DNA of 64,000 nucleotides from Valencia hispanica (lineage: Eukaryota > Chordata > Actinopteri > Cyprinodontiformes > Valenciidae), in the NCBI GenBank assembly GCA_963556495.2, contig OY747717.1, positions 3,161,001 through 3,225,000 on the forward strand. The letters are read 5' to 3'. The notes under the pieces were generated by a model. It worked only from the letters and a program-made list of their open reading frames with translations, was not told the DNA's origin and made no database searches. Positions 59,601-64,000 of the stretch are shown in pieces. Numbering within the stretch: position 1 is the first letter of the stretch; every line of letters begins with the position of its first letter. Both the position numbers and the translations under genes were made by a program.

Positions 59601-60020
59601 TTTATCCAGAGTTACTCCGTCTGAGCTCGATTTGAGCCCAGATTGATTTCCATGTGGAAACATCAGGTCTGTGACTCAGCTCAGCTCAGCAGCCGCCTGT
59701 GGGAGGGAGGCAGCAGCTAATAGAGACCTAAGATGACCCTGTGATGAGTAAAGCTCGGGGAAAATGCCACGGTAGCCATGGTAAACAAGTCCCAGTCACA
59801 CGCCTGTGATCTACACCACAAATCCAACATGAGGATGATCTAGAAAAAGAAATCTGTGCGAGCTCACCACTCTCTTTTCCCTGAAGTCGATGCCGACTGT
59901 CGTGATGAATTTGGGGTTGAACTTGTTGTCCGTGTAGCGGTACAGGAACGTAGTCTTCCCCACGCCAGAGTCCCCCAGGGCAAGGAGCTTTATAAGGTAG
60001 TCATAATCCCCATCACTCAT
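44509..60020 (-). CDS. rab27b: Rab27 small GTPase, rab27b-like (5 coding exons, 218 aa)
   Basis: Rab27 GTPases sit on secretory granules and lysosome-related organelles and direct their docking by recruiting Slp, Slac2 and Munc13 effectors. Exons in gene order are 60020-59868, 51346-51258, 48454-48351, 48261-48138 and 44695-44509. The frame is open throughout and totals 218 aa, the usual family length. Visible motifs are the P-loop GDSGVGKT (16-23), WDTAGQE (74-80, Gln79), GNKAD (133-137), ETSAA (162-166) and a CAC end for double geranylgeranylation. [25 protein letters not shown] and the N-terminal [14 protein letters not shown] favour RAB27B over RAB27A. One residue is added in the loop before strand 3 (NPNGTTTG). 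Introns are 8.5, 2.8, 0.09 and 3.4 kb. A non-coding 5' exon is likely, because a CTCCGCAG acceptor lies just upstream of the ATG, but I could not place it. Confidence 0.92.
44864..45302. mobile_element. MITE with GTGYGTTCTATTT ends
   Basis: Inverted ends are GTGTGTTCTATTT and the complement of GTGCGTTCTATTT, with TA-rich flanks. The inverted sister arm near 47,195-47,205 lacks it and shows the empty site. A related fragment lies at 48,938-49,085. Confidence 0.7.
46015..46200 (+). mobile_element. tRNA-derived SINE
   Basis: It has a Pol III A box (TAGCAGAGTGG, 46027-46037) and a perfect B box (GGTTCGATTCC, 46092-46102). The tRNA-like head is Leu/Ser-like. A CT-rich body and CAATAAAGGC with an A-rich tail follow. 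It sits at the centre of the palindrome. Confidence 0.8.
46485..47135 (+). mobile_element. hAT-like insertion with BED-finger relic
   Basis: Starts TAGGCCTGTAGCGATGCGTC inside arm B of the palindrome. At 46,769-46,860 it encodes [19 protein letters not shown], the second half of a BED zinc finger as in hAT transposases. The right terminus was not located. Confidence 0.5.
47640..47944. mobile_element. Non-autonomous hAT-like element, copy C
   Basis: Shares the core from TAATTTTTGTAGTAAA onward and the ACACATCCCT end with copies A and B. The left end is lost or replaced. Confidence 0.55.
48138..48261 (-). CDS. rab27b: rab27b coding exon 4 (GC donor)
   Basis: 124 nt after ATTCCAG. Encodes [15 protein letters not shown], the guanine-specificity loop GNKAD, and ELADKY. 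The donor is TATGG|GCAAGT: a GC splice donor, otherwise a perfect match to the U1 consensus. Confidence 0.92.
48351..48454 (-). CDS. rab27b: rab27b coding exon 3
   Basis: 104 nt after CTGCTGAAG. Switch II and following helix: [20 protein letters not shown] then [14 protein letters not shown]. Donor is A|GTACGT. An 89-bp intron separates it from exon 4. Confidence 0.93.
48791..48935 (+). mobile_element. SINE head, split
   Basis: A box near 48,800, B box GTTCGAAGCCC at 48845-48855, and the body up to TCGTTTCTGTCAGTG. The remainder resumes at about 49,868. Confidence 0.6.
49868..49957 (+). mobile_element. SINE tail, split
   Basis: GTGAATGGGTGAATGACTGA through AAGCGCTTTGGGGTCCTC and GCGCTATACAAGTACAGGCC, the standard 3' end of the SINE whose head is at 48.8-48.9 kb. 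About 930 bp of later insertions separate them. Confidence 0.6.
50696..50890. repeat. (ATCC)n microsatellite with interruptions
   Basis: Imperfect CATC/ATCC tetranucleotide run of about 190 bp in rab27b intron 2. Confidence 0.95.
51258..51346 (-). CDS. rab27b: rab27b coding exon 2
   Basis: 89 nt after [27 protein letters not shown] through WDTAGQE plus two bases of Arg. The donor is GAG|GTTGGC, a weak GT donor that keeps the frame. Confidence 0.93.
51612..52125. mobile_element. MITE with CACACGTAGCCGGGT ends
   Basis: 514 bp. Inverted ends are TGTCCACACGTAGCCGGGT and its complement with one mismatch. No coding content. In rab27b intron 1. Confidence 0.7.
52851..54075 (-). mobile_element. Tc1-like DNA transposon relic
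   Basis: About 1.2 kb with diverged inverted ends (GCGGGGCAAAAAAAGTATTT and complement of AGTAGGGCAAAAAAGTATTT), next to TA. The ORF at 53468-53187 carries the second helix-turn-helix of a Tc1 transposase ([27 protein letters not shown]). The catalytic domain is not readable. An internal 44-bp direct duplication is present. Confidence 0.8.
54098..56690 (-). mobile_element. L2/Maui-like LINE copy 2
   Basis: A 2.6-kb copy in rab27b intron 1, same strand as the gene. ORF pieces are 56309-55905, 55901-55575, 55420-54911 (RT palm: [30 protein letters not shown]) and 54552-54301 (C-terminal [20 protein letters not shown] and [10 protein letters not shown]). The 3' end has the fish L2-type tail with TTTGTATAGCAC. 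It is broken by frameshifts and ends abruptly at a TAGGGCTGCAC sequence, probably the edge of a hAT-type insertion. Confidence 0.85.
58412..59017 (-). CDS. Unidentified 201-codon ORF inside rab27b intron 1
   Basis: Open ORF, same strand as rab27b, in the first coding intron. The N-terminal part is acidic. The middle is Ser/Pro/Lys-rich with a basic cluster ([20 protein letters not shown]), and [18 protein letters not shown] lies near residue 150. NRF-A-LSS phrases of this type are seen in ORF1-like proteins of fish non-LTR retrotransposons, so a retroelement fragment is my best guess. There is no splice evidence that joins it to rab27b, and no second domain nearby. The compositional bias is coding-like, but function is unknown. 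Confidence 0.35.
   Translation of the reverse strand: MCFIIVQVSSMWPDYDSVTVIDTDKKNKNAEINFDLHADYGNDTTLPFNTHTEEQPRSPVLHLSNRVTEKTQDKFTPSANRRLSGRIPHSSEDWPALKCTESSTPACSPRKKKQKKLRHRESSEPRPAASAKSKQKRFQPKTRDISPPGIPLKNRFTALSSPKDDAAPGTSQLMELRLLVARTPEFINYIVIVVMRLFNAS
59868..60020 (-). CDS. rab27b: rab27b coding exon 1 (residues 1-51)
   Basis: Starts ATG at 60020-60018 ([20 protein letters not shown]) and includes the P-loop and switch I (TTVGIDF). Donor is GTG|GTGAGC, phase 0. The start matches the universal Rab27 N-terminus. Confidence 0.95.
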
Positions 60021-61021
60021 AGTGATGACTGCAAAAAACCTGCGGAGAGGAAAAAGAGATGCAACGTCACCGGAAGTCAGATGCAGATTTCAGCTTCCCA
60101 TTTACATGTAGGAGCTGCTGTCATGCTGAGTGATGTTAGTGGGGATCACTGGGTCGTCCGAACCAGAACAGGACTTGGTGGGAAAATATCGACTCTGTAT
60201 GTGATGACATGAGTGCAAAAGGGAAGGAGTGCAAAAGAAGCAGCTCAGACTCAGGAGAAGAAACTTAAAACCTTAAATAAAACATACCAACCTCAGAACA
60301 ATTCCAGGTTTTTAATTCCACAAAAGATCTTGATGAATTTTTTTAACAACAGTTTCCACCTTTTAAGTTAGTGGCAAGATCTCAAAAAATGCAGAAAAAA
60401 GGCCTTTTTACAGCAAAAACTCAATTTTGTAAGTTACTCATTCTGTGTCTCGCGAGTTTTATGTGTCGTTAAACGCCACTATTTGCTATCCGATGGTGAA
60501 TATTTTCTAAAAAGGTCAGCAGGGTCTTTAAGTTCGACTGATGTGGCCTCTGCTTCAACTTAACCCGATCAGAGGAGTAATTTGCTTTTCATCTCCTGCT
60601 GTCGTTAACAATCTGTTCTCCGAAGCCACCGATCAATAACCGCTAACACTGATGAAACACTGTCCTTTAACTATTCAATTAACCAAGATGCCGAGATGGT
60701 TTGCAGCGGCGCGTCCCGAAGCTTTCAGCATCCCGAGTCTACAGAGAGGGGAAACAGCAGGAATCACAGCTTAGTCTGGAACGTTCACCGGTGAATAATT
60801 AACCGCAGGATGGTGCTCCTGCCCTACGCTGCTAAGTTACCAACTCAACATTTACTACATGCACACAACACACAGTCACGCTAAAACTGACCTGATCTTT
60901 ACCAGGTGATGAAATTAGTTCCATCTTCTAGGGCGTCATAAAATAAAAAAACAAGGAAAAAACATTACATTCCAGTGGCAAACTAAAGGAAAACATGTGA
61001 CAGGTTGAAAGACAGACTAAA

Positions 61022-61235
61022 AATAAAGATGTTCCATAGATTATTAATCAAAGGCAGCTCTAAACAGATGGTCTTTGCCCTGGATTTTAAGGAACTCAGT
61101 GTTTCAGCAGTTTTTTTGCCGTTTTCTGGAAGTCTGTTCCACATTAGAGGAGCTCAAAAGCTTAATGCTGCTTCTCCATGTTTGGTTCTGATTCTGGGGA
61201 TGTAGAGTAGGCTAGAACCAGAGGGACCCCGAGTT
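61022..61235 (-). mobile_element. L2-like LINE fragment, 3' coding end
   Basis: About 200 bp matching 54,300-54,490 of LINE copy 2 (the block reading GTTTCAGCAG, then CTGCTTCTCCATGTTT). Third copy of the family in the window. Confidence 0.7.
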
Positions 61236-62098
61236 TGCTGTTATACATCCCTTCCTGTTATTTACCGGCTTATTCTCTGTTTAAAAGTAGCAGCCAGAAA
61301 AAAACTCAGCCAATATGACCCAGCAGAAAACAGCTTTTCTCCATTTTACTTTTTGGTTCCTCTGACTTCTAAACACCTCACTGTGTCATGGTGTTGGAAG
61401 GATGAGAACCTAAACGCAGACTTATTTTTGATGGGAATCGTTTAACGAGGAAAGAGGGCAGAAAAAAAAACGTTCTGGCAGGGAAAACACGAGGGGCGAG
61501 GCTTTAGAGGACAGAAAGACGGAGAATCCAGCAGAGAGGTGAGGTTATCAGAGAGCTTAAGTATACAGGGGAGGAGTGAAGAGCGGCACAGAAACCAGGG
61601 GAGATAATCAGGGGTTAATTGGATGCAGGTGGGAGAGAGAGAGACAGCAGAGGGAGATTGGAAATGAGTTGCAGCTGGAACGGGAGGCAGAGAGGACAGG
61701 TAAAACACTGCACAGAAGGAAACTCAAATAAGGGATATTTATTAAATGCATGATGATAATAAAACCGAAACTAACCCAGAGAAGTGAACTACAAATGACC
61801 AGGCCATAGTAAAGAAATATCAAAACAAAAGCACAAACAGACACTCAAAATTGGAAGGAAAAGGAGTCCATAGTCCAAGCACATAAAAACCTCAAAGCTT
61901 GATACTGAAAATAATGAAATTTAAGTCTGGTTCAGTCAGTAACAACATCCACACTGAAGACTGGGGCTCTTACAGTGATGCATTCTTGTTGGTCAGAAAC
62001 AGTTGCTTCTCTAAGCTCATTGCTGTTGTCTTTTCATTCTGGCATGGTGGTGCTTAAAGTGATGCTGATCTGTTAATTAAGTTAATTTAATTGCATTT

Positions 62099-62300
62099 GG
62101 GGCTGAACAGTTGGTAGCACTGTTGCTTTGCAGCAGCACGAAGGTCCTGGGTTCGAATCCTGGCCTGGAGTCTTTCTGCATGCTCTCTTTGTGCATGCAT
62201 ACGTTCTCTCCAGGTACTCTAGCTTCCTCCCACAGTCCAAAAACATGACTGTTGGGTTAACCGACCTCTCTAAATTGTCCTTAGATATAAGTTTGTGCTT
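62099..62300 (+). mobile_element. tRNA-derived SINE-like repeat
   Basis: B box GGTTCGAATCC at 62150-62160, an A-box-like GTAGCACTGTTGC upstream, then the common fish body with TTCCTCCCACAGTCCAAAAA. Confidence 0.6.
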
Positions 62301-63729
62301 GGTTGATTCGGCCGAAGCTTTGAATGGAAATGACATTTTGAGTTTTTTAGGGTTTCGTGTTTCTGCAGCTTTGTTTTTAGACCTTGTACAAAAAGCTCTG
62401 GATTAAAGGAAGAACTGCATGAGAACGACATCATTCTGGCCTGTTTCCTGCGTGAGCATCTGAGCTGAAGGAGTAGTAGCATAACAGACTGCGTTTACAG
62501 TGAAGCAGCAGAAAAACCTTTCCCTCTGAATCAATATGCTCGGTGTCTCTTGTGAGAGCGGTCGCTTTAGCGCGCCACAGTCTGCCTCGTCTGGGCTGCA
62601 GAACCACCAGACGGACAGGCTGCAGCCCGAGCGTCCCGTCTGGTGGTCATCCAGTCTGGTCCGCTCTGCGTGGACATGAATGACACCTTTCAGAACCAGA
62701 ACCTTAATTTCATTACTTCCAGCCACATGAAACCTGATCAAATACGGAACATCCAGATTCCACCTAAATGTGGAAAAGACAATTGAGCATTGTGCTGCAT
62801 CCTGCCCTCATGACTCTTAATAGCTGTGATACTTTCACTTTAACCTCGTTACGTGATTTACCAGCCGTGCACAGATGGGATTGTTGCTGAGGGAAGATTG
62901 GATGAAAAATGTTCCTTCAGTGAGGAAACTGTCGGTTTCTGGGGGATAAAACCAGCTGAGGAGGTTCATGACAAACCCAACATCACACTCAATTAAGGCT
63001 CAGGATTCACTCCTGTTTTCTACATCTCCATTCCTTTACCACCCTTCATATAACTCTGTGCAACACAAAGCACTTCAGAAGAATAAAAAGAGAAAAAACA
63101 GACAAATAAACACAGGAAAAACAGGAAAAATATCCAAAATCATAAAAATTGGATCGCTGCAGAAGAACAAGTAAAGTTACGCATCGGAACACAATTAAAA
63201 ACAAAAAGAGAAGAAAAAATTTGAAAAATAAGATTGAAATATACATTAAAGCCAAAAATCAATACAATAAATCCAAATGATGAATAAATTCATGAAAAAT
63301 TGGAAGAATTGGAAATGAAATGTTAAAAAATTCTAAAAATAAAATAAATGTTAAAATTTTTAAACCAATGGTTTATTAAAAACAAAGTTGTGAAACAAAA
63401 ATACGAATTAGTGTATATGGGAATAAAAGGGGTAAAATTATGGTACTTTACTTGGTACTTTAACAAGCTATAAATTGCTGACTTCATGCCGGGGCAGAAA
63501 GACCGTCGAGAAGCAAGTGTTGCTGCCCATCAATTTGGGTCAAAGGTTATTTCCAAACCATCTAAGATCTACCATTCTCCAGAGAGGAAAACATCCCGGA
63601 CAGCCAAATCAGCCCAAGGTGAGAGCGTGAAGCTCAGAGAAATGACCAGAAACCCAGGAGCTCCGCCCCCAGACTCTACAGGCCTCGGTTAGCAGGTTAA
63701 AGGTCATGACACTGAACCAGTATCCGCTC

Positions 63730-63795
63730 TTTGCAGATGATGCAGATGTTCTGTTGGCATCACAACATCAGCAGCTCAAGGATGGAGGACAGATT
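63730..63795 (+). pseudogene. Possible reverse transcriptase relic
   Basis: One frame reads LFADDADVLLAS, resembling the FADD catalytic box of LINE reverse transcriptases, then meets a stop. Too short to classify. Confidence 0.3.
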
Positions 63796-64000
63796 GACGT
63801 TGAGAAGATGAGCACACTGTGGTGATAAAGAGATGGAGCGGGTCAGCAGCAATACTCCGGTAGGGTGTAGTGTTTACATAATGCTGGGTTGGGACTACAG
63901 CTGGGTATCGATTCAATCTGTTCCAATTCGATAATGATATGGGTCAGTGCTATTAAAAACGTTTTTGTGAACGATTTCCTTTATTATATGGCTTCCCAGT

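Larger units (their letters stand above)
60021..64000. other. Upstream of rab27b coding start, no further gene recognised
   Basis: Holds the L2 fragment (61.0 kb), a SINE-like repeat (62.1 kb), AT-rich low-complexity DNA (63.1-63.4 kb) and transposon-like debris at 63.5-63.8 kb. The non-coding first exon and promoter of rab27b may lie here, but I cannot place them. Confidence 0.45.

Noticed and set aside
44509..60020. rab27a rather than rab27b
   Set aside because: The N-terminal [29 protein letters not shown] and EKRCAC residues agree with RAB27B. RAB27A has different residues at these places. Synteny alone would have suggested the opposite.
63486..63692. 68-codon ORF as a gene
   Set aside because: Reads like transposon-derived sequence known from many fish loci and has no extension or splice partners.

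Overview
This window is nuclear DNA of a ray-finned fish (teleost). It has small, clean exons joined by GT-AG introns inside AT-rich, repeat-laden non-coding DNA. The repeats are typical of fish: an L2/Maui-like LINE, a Tf1/sushi-type Ty3/Gypsy element, Kolobok-like TTAA elements, Tc1 and hAT elements, and tRNA-derived SINEs. Two host genes can be read.

(1) Plus strand, 1,542-18,876: the last 13 coding exons (531 codons) of a cingulin-family coiled-coil gene, best match cgnl1 (paracingulin). Its head domain must lie upstream of the window. Introns carry two TTAA-flanked MITEs and a minisatellite with 348-bp higher-order structure.

(2) Minus strand, 60,020-44,509: a complete five-coding-exon Rab27 GTPase gene, best match rab27b (218 aa, CAC prenylation end). 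Its last intron has a GC-AG donor. The two genes converge, tail to tail. One fits an adhesion-junction scaffold and the other a secretory-granule GTPase. Nothing in the sequence suggests they are co-regulated.

The 19-44 kb interval between them is mostly mobile DNA. It holds two tandem-repeat or hAT-MITE zones, then an L2 LINE (24.6-26.2 and 31.8-32.3 kb) split by a young, nearly full-length Ty3/Gypsy element (26,156-31,750). The Gypsy LTRs differ at about four sites, its target duplication is GATAA, and its self-primer architecture is readable. After that come THAP-domain relics including a Kolobok-like element (33.1-34.2 kb), a broken hAT transposase (34.3-37.2 kb), and 38.7-44.5 kb of diverged internal repeats that may include the rab27b 3' UTR.

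The rab27b introns hold an imperfect 2.4-kb palindrome (44.8-47.2 kb), a several-level nest of insertions (48.6-50.4 kb), a Tc1 relic (52.85-54.07 kb), a second L2 copy (54.1-56.7 kb) and an unexplained 201-codon ORF (58.4-59.0 kb). From 60.1 to 64 kb I see only dispersed repeats and no further gene.

No bacterial-type system, CRISPR array or rRNA is present. The most informative novelties are the self-priming LTR element, the Kolobok/THAP set, the palindrome with a built-in empty site, and the higher-order minisatellite.
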